Assembly (NCBI RefSeq): GCF_900142125.1
Contig: NZ_FQZT01000006.1
Coordinates: 62,001 to 126,000 of the forward strand
DNA: 64,000 bases
Direction of reading: 5' to 3'
Source of the DNA: Malonomonas rubra DSM 5091
GTDB lineage: Bacteria; Desulfobacterota; Desulfuromonadia; Desulfuromonadales; Geopsychrobacteraceae
The notes beneath the pieces are model-generated. The model saw nothing but the letters and a program-made list of their open reading frames with translations, was not told the origin of the DNA and did not search any database. Positions 50,455 through 61,292 of this stretch are shown here, piece by piece. Numbering within the stretch: the first letter of the stretch is position 1; every line of letters begins with the position of its first letter. The position numbers and the translations under genes were made by a program.

Positions 50455-52905
50455 TTAGAACGCCTCGTTCTCGGTGCGCTCGATCACTTCCTGTTGCAGA
50501 TCCTCGTTCATATCATTGAAATAATCACTATACCCCGCCATCCGCACCAGCAAGTCCTTGTAATCTTCCGGCGTCTCCTGCGCTGCTTTGAGCGTTGCCG
50601 TATCGACAATATTGAACTGAATATGGTGCCCGCCCATACTGAAGTAGCTACGGATCAACGCCGCCAGCTTCTTGATGTCCTCATCCCGCTTCAGCAGGCT
50701 CGGCAGGAACCGCTGGTTCAGCAGGGTGCCCCCGCTCATGGTGTGATCCAGTTTGGTCAACGAACGAACCACCGCTGAAGGTCCTTTGGTGTCGGCACCG
50801 TGCGAGGGAGAGGTGCCGTCGGAGATCGATTTTCCGGCAAAACGACCATTGGGGGTAGCGCCCATCACTTTGCCGAAGTAGATGTGGCAAGTGGTCGAGA
50901 GCATGTTGAGGTGAAATGTCTCTCCCTTGGTGTTCGGTTTGCCATCGATGGCGGCGAGCAGGTCGGCGTAGACCCGCAGGGCGATGTCATCAGCGTAATC
51001 ATCGTCATTGCCGAAGAAAGGCGTCTTGTTGATGATCGTCTGGCGCAGGAATTCTTCCTCCTCGAAATCTTTTGCCACCGCGCTTAGTACCCGATCCATG
51101 CTGAAAGTTTCGTTTTCGAAGACATGTTTCTTCAGCGTCGACAGACTGTCGGTGACGGTGCCGAGGCCGGTGCACTGGATGTAGTTGGTGTTGTAGCGCG
51201 GGCCGGCATCGTAGTAGTCGCGCCCCTTGCTGATGCAGTCTTCGATCACCACCGACAAAAATGGCGCCGGGGCATACTTGGCGAACATCCGGTCGATGTA
51301 GTTGCTGACGCGGATTTTCAGGTCGACGATGTAGTTCAGTTGCTTGACGAAAGCCTCGTACAGTTCATCGTAAGTTTTGAATTCGCGTGGATCTCCGGTT
51401 TCGATGCCGACCTTGTCGCCGGTGACCGGGTCGATGCCGTTGTTCAGCGTGACTTCGAGGATCTTCGGCACGTTCAGGTAGCCGGTGAGGATGAAGGCCT
51501 CTTTACCAAAAGCGCCGACTTCGATACAACCGCTGCAGCCCCCTTCGCGGGCATCTTTCAGCGATTTTCCCTGACGTACCAATTCCTGTACGTAGATATC
51601 GGGATTGAAGATCGACGGATAGCCGTGACCCTGGCGGATCACCTTGCAGGCCGCCTCCAGGAAACGATCCGGGGTGACTTTGCTGATATGCACCGCATTG
51701 CCCGGCTGCAGGATGTGCAGTTCCTCGACGATCTCCAGCATGATGTAGGAAACCTCGCTGACGCCATCTTTGCCGTCGGAGGTGATGCCACCGATGTTGA
51801 GATTGGTGAAGTCATTGTAGGTACCGCTTTCGCGGGCGGTGATGCCGACCTTCGGTGGTGCCGGGTGGTTGTTGACCTTGATCCAGAAACAGCAGAGCAG
51901 CTCTTTGGCCTGCTCGCGAGTCAGGGTGCCGGCGGCAATTTCCGCGTTGTAGAAAGGTGCCAGGTGCTGGTCGAAATGGCCGGGGTTCATAGCGTCCCAG
52001 CCGTTCAATTCGGTGATGGTGCCCAGATGCACGAACCAGTACATCTGGATCGCCTCGTGGAAAGTGCGCGGTTTGTTGGTCGGGACGTAGCGGCAGACTT
52101 CGGCAATCTTTTTCAACTCTGCAGCGCGCTGCGGATCGCTGGTTTCGGCCGCCATCCGTTCGGCCATCTCGGCATGGCGTTCGGCGAACAGGATAACTGC
52201 ATCGCAGGAAATATCCATCGCCTTGAGCTCTTCAAGCTTGTCTGCAGCGATCGGATCGTTCAAAAAGTCTAGCTGTTCAATTTCTGTGGCAATCTGCTTT
52301 TTGAAGTCGAGCATCCCTTTCTGATAAATCTGGCCGTCGAGTGCCGTGTGGCCTGGCGCGCGCTGCTCCATGAACTCGGTGAACAGTCCTGCCTGGTAGG
52401 CTGCCTGCCATTCCGGGGGTACGTGGCCGAAAATTCGCTCGCGCACGGTGCGGCCCTGCCAGTAGGGGATAACCTCTTTCTCGTAAGTATCGATATCTTC
52501 CTGGCTGATGCTGTAGCGTTGTTGATCGCGGGTGTTGAGAACGTGAAAGTCCTCAACGCTGTGACAAGTCAGTTCGGGGAAGGTCGGCACCGCTTTCGGT
52601 TTCGGACCGCGCTCGCCGACGATCAGCTCGTCATCGCCGATGTAGATGGTTTTTTTCTGGCAGTGATCGAGGAAGTTGAGCGCACGTAAGACTGGAATCG
52701 AATATTTACCGTAGTTTTCTTTGTAGAAAGCGGTCTCGTGCAGAGCACGTTCGATCGACAGGCTCGGCTCGGTTTCGACCGTTTGTTTGCGCAGGCGCTG
52801 AATCCGTGCATTCATACCGGGGCCGATAACGTTTTGTTTCTCCGGATAGAAGTTGCCTTCGCTTGCGGCTTTTCGTTCCGGTTGCCTTCTGTCGTTGGTT
52901 TCCAT
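50455..52905 (-). CDS. Glycyl radical enzyme, HypD-like (trans-4-hydroxyproline dehydratase group)
   Basis: 816 residues from an ATG with AGAGGA upstream. The active-site loop has catalytic Cys460 and Glu462 (CSGCIEVGAFGKEAF), and the radical Gly791 is in RMAGYSDYF. The loop and its surroundings (LTGYLNVPKILEVTLNNG, IETGDPREF, NKTPFFGNDDDYAD, STTCHIYFGKVMGA, GTLLNQRFLPS) are close to what I recall of HypD from gut clostridia. The CVEP-type loop of choline and glycerol dehydratases is absent. HypD dehydrates trans-4-hydroxyproline to a pyrroline. No pyrroline reductase is in the window, so another substrate is possible. Oxygen-sensitive cytoplasmic enzyme. Confidence 0.88.
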   Translation of the reverse strand: METNDRRQPERKAASEGNFYPEKQNVIGPGMNARIQRLRKQTVETEPSLSIERALHETAFYKENYGKYSIPVLRALNFLDHCQKKTIYIGDDELIVGERGPKPKAVPTFPELTCHSVEDFHVLNTRDQQRYSISQEDIDTYEKEVIPYWQGRTVRERIFGHVPPEWQAAYQAGLFTEFMEQRAPGHTALDGQIYQKGMLDFKKQIATEIEQLDFLNDPIAADKLEELKAMDISCDAVILFAERHAEMAERMAAETSDPQRAAELKKIAEVCRYVPTNKPRTFHEAIQMYWFVHLGTITELNGWDAMNPGHFDQHLAPFYNAEIAAGTLTREQAKELLCCFWIKVNNHPAPPKVGITARESGTYNDFTNLNIGGITSDGKDGVSEVSYIMLEIVEELHILQPGNAVHISKVTPDRFLEAACKVIRQGHGYPSIFNPDIYVQELVRQGKSLKDAREGGCSGCIEVGAFGKEAFILTGYLNVPKILEVTLNNGIDPVTGDKVGIETGDPREFKTYDELYEAFVKQLNYIVDLKIRVSNYIDRMFAKYAPAPFLSVVIEDCISKGRDYYDAGPRYNTNYIQCTGLGTVTDSLSTLKKHVFENETFSMDRVLSAVAKDFEEEEFLRQTIINKTPFFGNDDDYADDIALRVYADLLAAIDGKPNTKGETFHLNMLSTTCHIYFGKVMGATPNGRFAGKSISDGTSPSHGADTKGPSAVVRSLTKLDHTMSGGTLLNQRFLPSLLKRDEDIKKLAALIRSYFSMGGHHIQFNIVDTATLKAAQETPEDYKDLLVRMAGYSDYFNDMNEDLQQEVIERTENEAF

Positions 52906-53067
52906 GAGCAGTCCTCTAATTTCATGCAGGCAGAACTGCCAGCAGATGTTTATTTTACTCTAGTCGGTTATTGCAGGAAAGTAGAGCAAATTGAATACCA
53001 ATTTTTGCTTCTGCTTTTTTTAGGCTAAGTTATTGGAAAGGCGTATAATTGTCGGATTTTTTGGAAA

Positions 53068-53115
53068 GCGTTCATGGTTTTTTTATTCATGTGTGAATAA
53101 AAAAACCATGAACGC
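53068..53115 (-). terminator. Perfect 22-bp hairpin after glpK
   Basis: Arms at 53068-53089 and 53094-53115 are perfectly complementary around a 4-base loop, with a core of seven T/A pairs. The hairpin begins 9 bp after the glpK stop, so a terminator role is likely. On the minus strand only a short TTTCC follows. Confidence 0.75.
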
Positions 53116-53123
53116 ATAAGGGG

Positions 53124-54620
<1,497 letters not shown>

Positions 54621-54645
54621 TGGTTCGCTCCGATAGAGATGTGTC

Positions 54646-54671
54646 TCAAGGCTGCTGGTAATGAGCCTTGA
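54646..54671 (-). promoter_or_regulatory. Hairpin in the glpD-glpK spacer
   Basis: TCAAGGCT (54646-54653) and AGCCTTGA (54664-54671) form a perfect 8-bp stem 26-51 bp upstream of glpK. No T-run follows on either strand. It may be an operator or mRNA-processing site. Confidence 0.45.
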
Positions 54672-54752
54672 AAGTGACAGCGGGTATTTCGAGATTCATG
54701 CTCTGTAAATAATAGCATTGATCGCTGAGGCTGGCATTTGTTGCCTGGAATA

Positions 54753-56369
54753 TTAAAGAGCATCCTCAAGGCGACGAATGGCGAGATCGCGCTCAGTGTC
54801 GCGTCGTTGCTGATCCCAGCCCAACTCTTTAGCCATGATTTCGATAACGCGGGGGAGCACTTGCAGCGAAGCCGATTGGTCGATCAACGCCAGCGGCGTA
54901 CGGCGGGCCAGCACATCGATGGCGCGAAGGGCGAATTCGTGCCGCGCAGCGAACAGCACCTCTGCTTCAATGTAAGGGTGATTCGGGTGCAAGCGCCTGT
55001 TCAGGTCTGCCTCACGACCTTCTTCTGCCAGCATGAGAGCCTGATCGCCATAGGAATGGTTCAGGTTGTTGCTGACCTCGTCATCAAAACCGAAGCTGCT
55101 GTTCAGTTTCTGCACGTCACGAGGGTCGTAGTGAGCGCCTCCGATGATCGGACTCTGCTCCGTGCTGCAAGGCCGCTTGGCCTGCAAGCGCCAGCCGATG
55201 ATCGCCTGATCGATAGTGTCTTCGGCCATGCGGCGGTAGCTGGTCCATTTGCCGCCAAGGATGCTCAGCAGGCCATTTTCGCTCATCGAGATCACATGGT
55301 CGCGCACCAGGTTAGACGTGTCGACCGCTTGTGGATCGGAGACCAGTGGCCGCAGCCCCGACCAGGTCGCCTTGACATCGGTGCGGGTCGGTTTCAGGTT
55401 GAAGTAATTGCCGACGTGACGTAGCAGGTAAGCGATATCCGCATCGCTCACTCTCGGATGATCGCTGATTTCAGCAGGTTCGTCAGTGGTACCGACCAGC
55501 GCGTGCCCCTGCCAGGGCAGAACAAAAAGCACGCGGCCATCTTCGGTTTCTGGAATCATCAAGCCGTTCGCCGGCGGCGCGAAGCTTTTGTCGAGGACGA
55601 TGTGGATGCCGGAGCTGACGGTGATGACAGGCTCAACGGCCGGATCGTCCATTTTACGGATCGCATCGCTGAAGGGACCGGTGGCGTTGATGACGCCTTT
55701 TGCCTTGATGGCCCAGCTCGCGCCACTGATAGTGTCCTTCGCTTTGACGCCGCAGACTTTTCCGTTCTCTTTCAGCAGATCGACCACTTCGATATGGTTG
55801 CCGATGATCGCACCCTGTTGCTCGGCGGTGCGGGCGAGCGAAACCGCCATGCGGGCATCGTTAAATTGGCCGTCGTAGTAAAGAATGCTCGCCTTCAGGC
55901 CTTGTGCCTTGATCGCCGGGAAACGTTCGAGGGTCTCTTTGCGGCTGAGCAGGCGGCTGCTGCCGAGGCGCATTTTGCCGGATAGAAAGTCGTACAGTTT
56001 CAGGCCGGCGAACACCATGGGAACGTCGAGCCATTTATAGAGTGGGGTGATGAAGATGATTTTGTTGGAAAGATGCGGCGCATTTTTCAGCAGGATGCCA
56101 CGTTCATGCAGGCCCTCCCTGACCAGGTCGTACTGTTCGCGGTCGAGATGTTTGACCGCCTTCTCCAGGTAGCGCACGCCGCCGTGAACCAGTTTGGTGC
56201 TGCGGCTGCTGGTCCCCTCGGCGATGTCCTGCTTGTCGAGCAGAGCGACTTTGAATCCACGTGCCGCGGCGTCGACGGCAATGCCACAGCCGGTGGCACC
56301 GGCACCGATGATCAACAGGTCGAAGAGGTGGTCCTGTTTGAGCGCTGTCAGGATTTGGTCTCTAGTCAC
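54753..56369 (-). CDS. glpD: Glycerol-3-phosphate dehydrogenase (FAD, aerobic type)
   Basis: 538 residues from a GTG at 56367-56369 with GAGGAG six bases upstream; a longer frame gives an Arg/Gly-rich leader overlapping the upstream gene and is rejected. The FAD dinucleotide-binding motif is LLIIGAGATGCGIAVDAA. GTSSRSTKLVHGGVRYLE, the DAO family core and the C-terminal DAO_C domain (LNSSFGFDDEVSNN... onward) follow. It oxidises glycerol 3-phosphate to dihydroxyacetone phosphate, giving electrons to quinone. No glpB/C-like subunits are present. Confidence 0.94.
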   Translation of the reverse strand: MTRDQILTALKQDHLFDLLIIGAGATGCGIAVDAAARGFKVALLDKQDIAEGTSSRSTKLVHGGVRYLEKAVKHLDREQYDLVREGLHERGILLKNAPHLSNKIIFITPLYKWLDVPMVFAGLKLYDFLSGKMRLGSSRLLSRKETLERFPAIKAQGLKASILYYDGQFNDARMAVSLARTAEQQGAIIGNHIEVVDLLKENGKVCGVKAKDTISGASWAIKAKGVINATGPFSDAIRKMDDPAVEPVITVSSGIHIVLDKSFAPPANGLMIPETEDGRVLFVLPWQGHALVGTTDEPAEISDHPRVSDADIAYLLRHVGNYFNLKPTRTDVKATWSGLRPLVSDPQAVDTSNLVRDHVISMSENGLLSILGGKWTSYRRMAEDTIDQAIIGWRLQAKRPCSTEQSPIIGGAHYDPRDVQKLNSSFGFDDEVSNNLNHSYGDQALMLAEEGREADLNRRLHPNHPYIEAEVLFAARHEFALRAIDVLARRTPLALIDQSASLQVLPRVIEIMAKELGWDQQRRDTERDLAIRRLEDAL

Positions 56370-56398
56370 AGCTCTCCTCGTCGGCAGGTCGTTGTCTT

Positions 56399-56764
56399 TT
56401 ACTGGTTCAGTTTTCTGATAGTGTACCAGTTGATACCCAGCACCACCGCCAGCCCGACCAGTACGGCGATCTGTTTGCTGTCCTGCAGGCCGCCGCGCAA
56501 CATGTCCATCAGGAAGACGCCGAAGAAGCAGACGGAAATAACGGTGTTGGCGGCCATTGTCCACCCAACTTGGGTGCGCCAGGCCCAGCTGAGAATGTAG
56601 GTGTTCATCAGGCCGTAGCCGCCGGTGACGTAAGCAAAAATTTTCAGATGCTGAGAACCTGTCTCGCCGGTGAAAATGGTGACGGCGTAGTAGACGAACA
56701 GGAAGGATGTAATCAGGCTGAACAGGGCGAAGCCGCTGCGAAGAATTTTATCCTGTGAGTTCAT
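56399..56764 (-). CDS. Small membrane protein upstream of glpD
   Basis: 121 residues from an ATG with GGAGAGG upstream. Four predicted helices (about 9-30, 40-60, 68-90 and 98-117) with short loops, so both ends are likely cytoplasmic. It ends 29 bp before the glpD start, suggesting co-transcription. A role tied to glycerol or respiration is possible from position only; no family recognised. Confidence 0.7.
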   Translation of the reverse strand: MNSQDKILRSGFALFSLITSFLFVYYAVTIFTGETGSQHLKIFAYVTGGYGLMNTYILSWAWRTQVGWTMAANTVISVCFFGVFLMDMLRGGLQDSKQIAVLVGLAVVLGINWYTIRKLNQ

Positions 56765-56968
56765 AACCTCTCCTTTTCATTGCACGTAAAAAGTCAGATT
56801 AGCAAAGCTGGCGGGAAAAACCAATCGGCTTGGTGTTTGTGTGCCGGGTTCGCCCACTTCATTTGCCAGGGCCGCATAAACTCGTCCGTGGGACTCAGCT
56901 GCCGCCATCCGGGCGGCAGATATCCTTTCAATGATGGCTCAGAACCCTACCGTGGATATGTTTTTGCG

Positions 56969-57988
56969 CTAAAAAACGTAACTCAAAGTCATTGAACCGA
57001 AGCCGTGATGTTCCGGTTGTCGCTTAAATTCACGAGTGCGGTGGGTGTAGGCAAAGCTGAAGGACACGCGTTGATAGCGGACGGTGATGCCGGTCATCAG
57101 GTCGGCGACCAGTGGTTCTTTGTCGACACTGTGGCTGTCGCGAAAGTTGTTGCCGTCGAGGAAAATATCGAGCAGCACGGCGCGGCCGTTGACGGCGGCG
57201 AAAAGGTAGCTGCTGAAGCCACGGGTGGTGGTTAGCCAATTGCTGCCAGCCGGGCGGATCTGCGAAACGGAGAAACTCCGCGGGATATTCCAGCCGAAGC
57301 GCACTTCGCCGCCAGCGTTGAGGTAAGTCATGACGTTGCCGATAGCCAGTCCTGCATGACCGATCAGGTCGGTGCAGAATTTTTGTCGGTAAGTAGGATG
57401 ATAAAGCCACTTGCGCTCGAAGGCGAGCAGCAGCGCCGGCTCGTCTTCCAGTTGATGATCCCAGCCGTTGGGTCGCTGCAGAGCGCGCACGCGATGGACG
57501 AACTTTTGTGACTGCTCGGCCAACGAAGAAGGGCCGACAATGCCGAGCTGGACCTCGAGCGTATCCATCTGGCTCCAGCCATCGCCGTCTTCACTTTTGC
57601 GGTGATAGGAGGTCGACAGGTAGCTGTAGCCAGCGTAAGGCCGATCATCTTCGATTAAATCGTATCGGCTGATATCGCGTGGCGTGTACATATTCTGCCC
57701 CAGACCAAATTCCAGCTTGTGTCCCGTCTCGGCTGGCGCGTTCTTGATCAGTGGCAGGTTATGGATGAAATTAAGCGCAGTGCGCGGTATTTTCCCGGTG
57801 ACGTTAACGGGGGCGTCCGGGGCGAGGTCGGGCGAAATGAATGAGTATTTGACGCCGTTGGTGTAATCGCTGTCGGTGCCGAAGAACAGATCGTTTTCGA
57901 AATAAAGATTGTGGGTCCAGGGATTTTCGGCGGCGAAAAGGTTGAACGGCAGAAGCAGCAGGATAAACAGGATCAGCTTGCGGCGCAT
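56969..57988 (-). CDS. LpxR-family outer-membrane protein (DUF2219)
   Basis: 339 residues from an ATG. The signal peptide ends NLFAAENPW. The hallmark N-terminal strands NDLFFGTDSDYTNGVKYS and EDDRPYAGYSYLSTSY contain the conserved Asn/Asp/Thr residues of the 12-stranded LpxR barrel. The C-terminus ends in an aromatic (LSYVF) as outer-membrane barrels do. LpxR removes the 3'-acyloxyacyl chain from lipid A in enterics. Activity in this organism is inferred from family only. Confidence 0.88.
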   Translation of the reverse strand: MRRKLILFILLLLPFNLFAAENPWTHNLYFENDLFFGTDSDYTNGVKYSFISPDLAPDAPVNVTGKIPRTALNFIHNLPLIKNAPAETGHKLEFGLGQNMYTPRDISRYDLIEDDRPYAGYSYLSTSYHRKSEDGDGWSQMDTLEVQLGIVGPSSLAEQSQKFVHRVRALQRPNGWDHQLEDEPALLLAFERKWLYHPTYRQKFCTDLIGHAGLAIGNVMTYLNAGGEVRFGWNIPRSFSVSQIRPAGSNWLTTTRGFSSYLFAAVNGRAVLLDIFLDGNNFRDSHSVDKEPLVADLMTGITVRYQRVSFSFAYTHRTREFKRQPEHHGFGSMTLSYVF

Positions 57989-58053
57989 GTTGTTTCCCTC
58001 GGTTGATGGTGAATGAGCAGGGAGTATAGCATTGCGGCAGTGGCGAAGAAAAT

Positions 58054-58086
58054 AAAAGCCGGGAGGTGGAGGCTCTCCCGGCTTTT
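58054..58086 (-). terminator. Terminator of the secreted 391-residue gene
   Basis: AAAAGCCGGGAG (58054-58065) pairs with CTCCCGGCTTTT (58075-58086), and a T-rich run follows on the minus strand. A second stem (CAGCCGCTGCC/GGCAGCGGCTG, 58133-58162) lies between it and the gene. Confidence 0.85.
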
Positions 58087-58180
58087 CTGTCTTGCGTTAA
58101 ACTGATGAAGGAGTATTAACGGCAAGATTTCTCAGCCGCTGCCGAAATTTTGGCAGCGGCTGTTTTTTTAACAAGGTCGT

Positions 58181-59356
58181 TTATTGAACAGCGATCGGGA
58201 TGAAGCGCATGGTGAAGCTCTGGACCGGCCAGCCGCTGGTGTCTCCGATGGTGAGCCAGTAGGTCAGGCCGAGGTTCGCCAGATCTTCGATCGGGTCAGT
58301 GTGGTAAGCAAGATTTCCATTGTCATCGGTCGTGGTGAGCCATGTTTCGACAACAGCTTGAGTGACCGGTTTTGCGACGCCGTCGGAAGCGCTGGCAACA
58401 CCGTCTACCAGAATCGGCAGTGTGCGATAGGTGACCCAGGCATTCTCGCCAGCTGCATCAACACAAGTGTTGTCGGTTTCGTTGAAGGTGCCTGCGCAGT
58501 TGGCCATCAGCAGGTCGTCGGTGCTCGGGTCGGAATCGTCGTCCCAGAGGATAGCGGTCGGGATGTCGTAGATGGTGTTCCAGGGACCGAACAGCTCTTC
58601 GTATTTACCGATGGTGGCGCCGGTGACGATGCTGTCTTCGGTTGCGGTCAGTTCGTAGCCCATGCGGGTTGTGGTGTCGAAGTAACCGCTTTCCGGGTGC
58701 CACTTGTCAATAGGGCCAGCCAGACCTTGGGAGAAGTAGCCGGACAGGACTTCAGCTTTAATGTCGTTGGAAGAAACGGTACCGAGGAAAACGTTGCCGT
58801 TGGAGTCACTGAAGCCGAGGCCGTCGTTGGCGGTCGAAGAAACGAACTGACCGTCAACAGTGAAGCCAAGTTGGAGGGTGAACCCTGCCCAGTCCTCAGA
58901 GTCGACGTAGTCGCTGAGCTTGTGAAGAACTTTGTATGCGGTGTCAGCACCATCAGCAACATCAAAGATGATGTCCATTGGTGCGCCACTTACAGTGCCT
59001 TTAAGCTTGAAGCGCTTGCTCGATTTCAGACCGTCTTCGCACTGCTTGGTAACGTCAACACCCAGCTCAGGGTTGTAGCCGGAGGTCATGATGCAGCTGC
59101 TGCCGGTGACATCATCGGTGACAACTTTCATGCCCGGTGCCTGCACGTCGGACTCTTCCCAACCGATGAAACCGTTGCTGTCGGTTTTACTGCTGTCGGT
59201 GAACAGGGTGCTCTGGTAGAGCTCTTCGACGGCATAAGGACCGGCGTCGGTTGTGACGTTGGCGGTATTCCAGTTGCTGATGACTCCTGCGTTGGCCATG
59301 CCGGCGCAGAAGGTCAGGCCCAAAACTGTGGCAGTTAGTTTCTTGGCAATTTTCAT
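58181..59356 (-). CDS. Secreted protein, choice-of-anchor F-like
   Basis: 391 residues from an ATG with AAAGGAG upstream. The signal peptide (~1-23) ends ANA|GVISNWN. The mature protein is rich in Asp, Ser, Thr and Gly with beta-type segments; Cys appear in two pairs (SSCIMTSG...TKQCEDG and ANCAGTF...NTCVDAA) and may form disulfides. The NWN..NV opening and general pattern recall proteins called choice-of-anchor F, but the C-terminus shows no anchor. It has a long upstream region. Function unknown. Confidence 0.7.
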   Translation of the reverse strand: MKIAKKLTATVLGLTFCAGMANAGVISNWNTANVTTDAGPYAVEELYQSTLFTDSSKTDSNGFIGWEESDVQAPGMKVVTDDVTGSSCIMTSGYNPELGVDVTKQCEDGLKSSKRFKLKGTVSGAPMDIIFDVADGADTAYKVLHKLSDYVDSEDWAGFTLQLGFTVDGQFVSSTANDGLGFSDSNGNVFLGTVSSNDIKAEVLSGYFSQGLAGPIDKWHPESGYFDTTTRMGYELTATEDSIVTGATIGKYEELFGPWNTIYDIPTAILWDDDSDPSTDDLLMANCAGTFNETDNTCVDAAGENAWVTYRTLPILVDGVASASDGVAKPVTQAVVETWLTTTDDNGNLAYHTDPIEDLANLGLTYWLTIGDTSGWPVQSFTMRFIPIAVQ

Positions 59357-60029
59357 TCGCTTTCTCCTTTTTGGCTTGGTTAGTATTTAATGAACCAGGT
59401 GTTTCTTGCTATCGAGGTTTTTTCTTTTCTGCCAATCCTCTATTCGGCAGTCGTTGATATTTTGCTGTCGCCAATAAGTCCGACTATCAGTGATTGTAAT
59501 TTGTCTATAAGTTTTACTTTTCATTTTGGTAGTAGGGTTTGTTTTCAATCTCTGTTTTTGTCGGTTGAAATTTTTTTGCTTTGTAGAAAAAACTACGGCA
59601 AGTTGAGTGCCAAGGGATGGATTTGCGTCTAACTGTATGAAAATAAATAAGAATAGATTGTTTTGTCCGATTTGTTGGCGCTGCTTAATTGCAACTATGG
59701 TTGCGCTTTGTTTTTGGTATACGGCTGGAGGCGCGTGAAATAGGGCGCTCCGTGGAGTGGGTAGCTTTGGTTGCGTTGCAACCAATGTTGCGGTGTTTTG
59801 TTTTTGCAGTGATTTCTTCAGGCTATTTTCCACTAAAAAAAGAGAAAAATAATTTTTGAAAAGGAAAATAACCGCTCTTTTGCCCGTGGAACCTGTTTGG
59901 AGTTTATGTTTCAGCAATCCCATGAAATCTTTCAAAAGAAAATTATTAAGAACCTTGCCTGTAAAATGAGCAGGGGTTAATCTTTTTATTTGAGAACTTT
60001 AGCCTCAGACTCTCAAAGAAAGGGGTGAA
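59357..60029. other. 673-bp AT-rich intergenic region with GTTGC repeats
   Basis: I see no gene here. A frame at 59387-59935 on the minus strand is low-complexity and lacks a ribosome-binding site. Repeated GGTTGCG/GCAAC elements lie at 59691-59705 and 59769-59783, including the perfect dyad GGTTGC-GTT-GCAACC. It contains the promoters of both flanking genes, not identifiable by eye. Confidence 0.55.
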
Positions 60030-61292
60030 ATGTCCCAGGTTCTGATCCGCTGCCCACATTGTGGCTACAGCAAAAAGATGGCAGAAGCAAAGGTCCCGGC
60101 AAAGGTTACGCGGGTGAAATGCCCGCAGTGTGGCCAGGGCTTCAGTATGGCTGAAGCGGTAACGCCCGCTGCTGCTCCGCAACCGGCCCCAGATTCGGAG
60201 AGGAGGTCTGAGTCGCCTGCAGCGCAAACGAGGGCCGCTTCAGTGCCGGCTGAGAGACAGCTACCGCGGTCGATCAATTTTGTTTTCCGTGGGGATGCAA
60301 AAGAATATTTCGGTATCTGGATCGTCAATACCCTGTTGAAGATAGTCACCCTCGGCATCTATTCGCCCTGGGCGAAAGTGCGCAAGCGCAGCTACTTTTA
60401 TCGCTGTACCCAGTTGGAAGGGATGAACTTCGATTATCTGGCCAACCCGATTACTTTGCTGAAAGGCTGGCTGGTCGGAGCCGCACTTTTTCTTCTCTAC
60501 ACCCTCGGCGCCAATTTCAGTCCGGTACTCAGCTCGGTCGTCGGTTTGATCATTTTTGTCATCATGCCTTGGGCAATTGTCAGATCGCGCATATACAACA
60601 GCCGCAATTCAGCGCACCGCAACATCTGTTTCGGCTTTTACCCTGATTATCGCGGAGCCTACATTGTTTATATCGGTTTGTCGGCGCTTGCCTCGTTGAC
60701 TTTGGGCCTGGCGGCTCCGTATATGATCTTTCGCCAGAAGCAGTTCCTGGTCGACAATAGCAGTTTCGGTCGCACCAATTTCCGCTTTAACGGAACAGCA
60801 AAAGATTTTTACCGGCTTTTCCTGCGCGGTATCGGTATTGTTGTTCTGGTAATCATCGCCAGTGGTGCCATGATTGGCATTTTTGCGCCGATGCTTCAGG
60901 GCGTGGCTGTCGGTGGTGGCGTTATCGCGTCGATGCTGGTCTTTTTCTTTCCGCTGACCATCCTGCTTGCCTACCTCTTCGTCATCCTCTATTTTTATGT
61001 CCGTATCACTAACCTGACCTGGGACAACACCCAGCTCGGCAAGCATCGTTTCCGTTCCAGCCTGAAAATTAAAGAGATGGCCTGGCTCTACTTTTCCAAC
61101 GGCTTGGCGATAATGTTCTCTTTTGGCTTGTTAACACCCTGGGCGACGATCCGTTTGACCCGCTACCGGTTGGAAAATTTGACCATGATTGTCGATGGCG
61201 ACCTGGACGCCTTCGAGGCCTTCAACCGGCAGGGAGGCAGCGCGGTCGGCGAGCAGATCGGCGATATTTTCGACATGGATATTGGGTTTTGA
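60030..61292 (+). CDS. DUF898 (YjgN-like) membrane protein with zinc-ribbon head
   Basis: 420 residues. The N-terminus has a two-CxxC zinc ribbon (RCPHCGYSKKM and VKCPQCGQGF, residues ~8-36), then a Pro/Ala-rich linker (~40-75). The DUF898 region begins with FVFRGDAKEYFGIWIVNTLLKIVTLGIYSPWAKVRKR and has about six helices in repeated pairs. The family is uncharacterised. Its TGA overlaps the ATG of the M48 peptidase by one base, a pairing seen elsewhere, so the peptidase may act in the same complex. Confidence 0.85.
   Translation: MSQVLIRCPHCGYSKKMAEAKVPAKVTRVKCPQCGQGFSMAEAVTPAAAPQPAPDSERRSESPAAQTRAASVPAERQLPRSINFVFRGDAKEYFGIWIVNTLLKIVTLGIYSPWAKVRKRSYFYRCTQLEGMNFDYLANPITLLKGWLVGAALFLLYTLGANFSPVLSSVVGLIIFVIMPWAIVRSRIYNSRNSAHRNICFGFYPDYRGAYIVYIGLSALASLTLGLAAPYMIFRQKQFLVDNSSFGRTNFRFNGTAKDFYRLFLRGIGIVVLVIIASGAMIGIFAPMLQGVAVGGGVIASMLVFFFPLTILLAYLFVILYFYVRITNLTWDNTQLGKHRFRSSLKIKEMAWLYFSNGLAIMFSFGLLTPWATIRLTRYRLENLTMIVDGDLDAFEAFNRQGGSAVGEQIGDIFDMDIGF

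Noticed and set aside
51124-52272. A 382-codon frame on the + strand.
   Set aside because: It is antisense to the glycyl radical enzyme and its residues are what high-GC antisense frames give; no start signal.
50455-52905. The glycyl radical enzyme as glycerol dehydratase, suggested by neighbouring glpK and glpD.
   Set aside because: The active-site loop is CIEVG rather than the CVEP of the glycerol and choline enzymes.
58184-59338. A 384-codon frame on the + strand.
   Set aside because: Antisense to the secreted protein gene, which has signal peptide, ribosome-binding site and terminator in the right places.
59387-59935. A 182-codon frame on the minus strand upstream of the 391-residue secreted protein.
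   Set aside because: Composition is Lys/Asn/Gln/Thr-rich as expected from translated AT-rich DNA, no ribosome-binding site is visible and it covers the likely promoter region.
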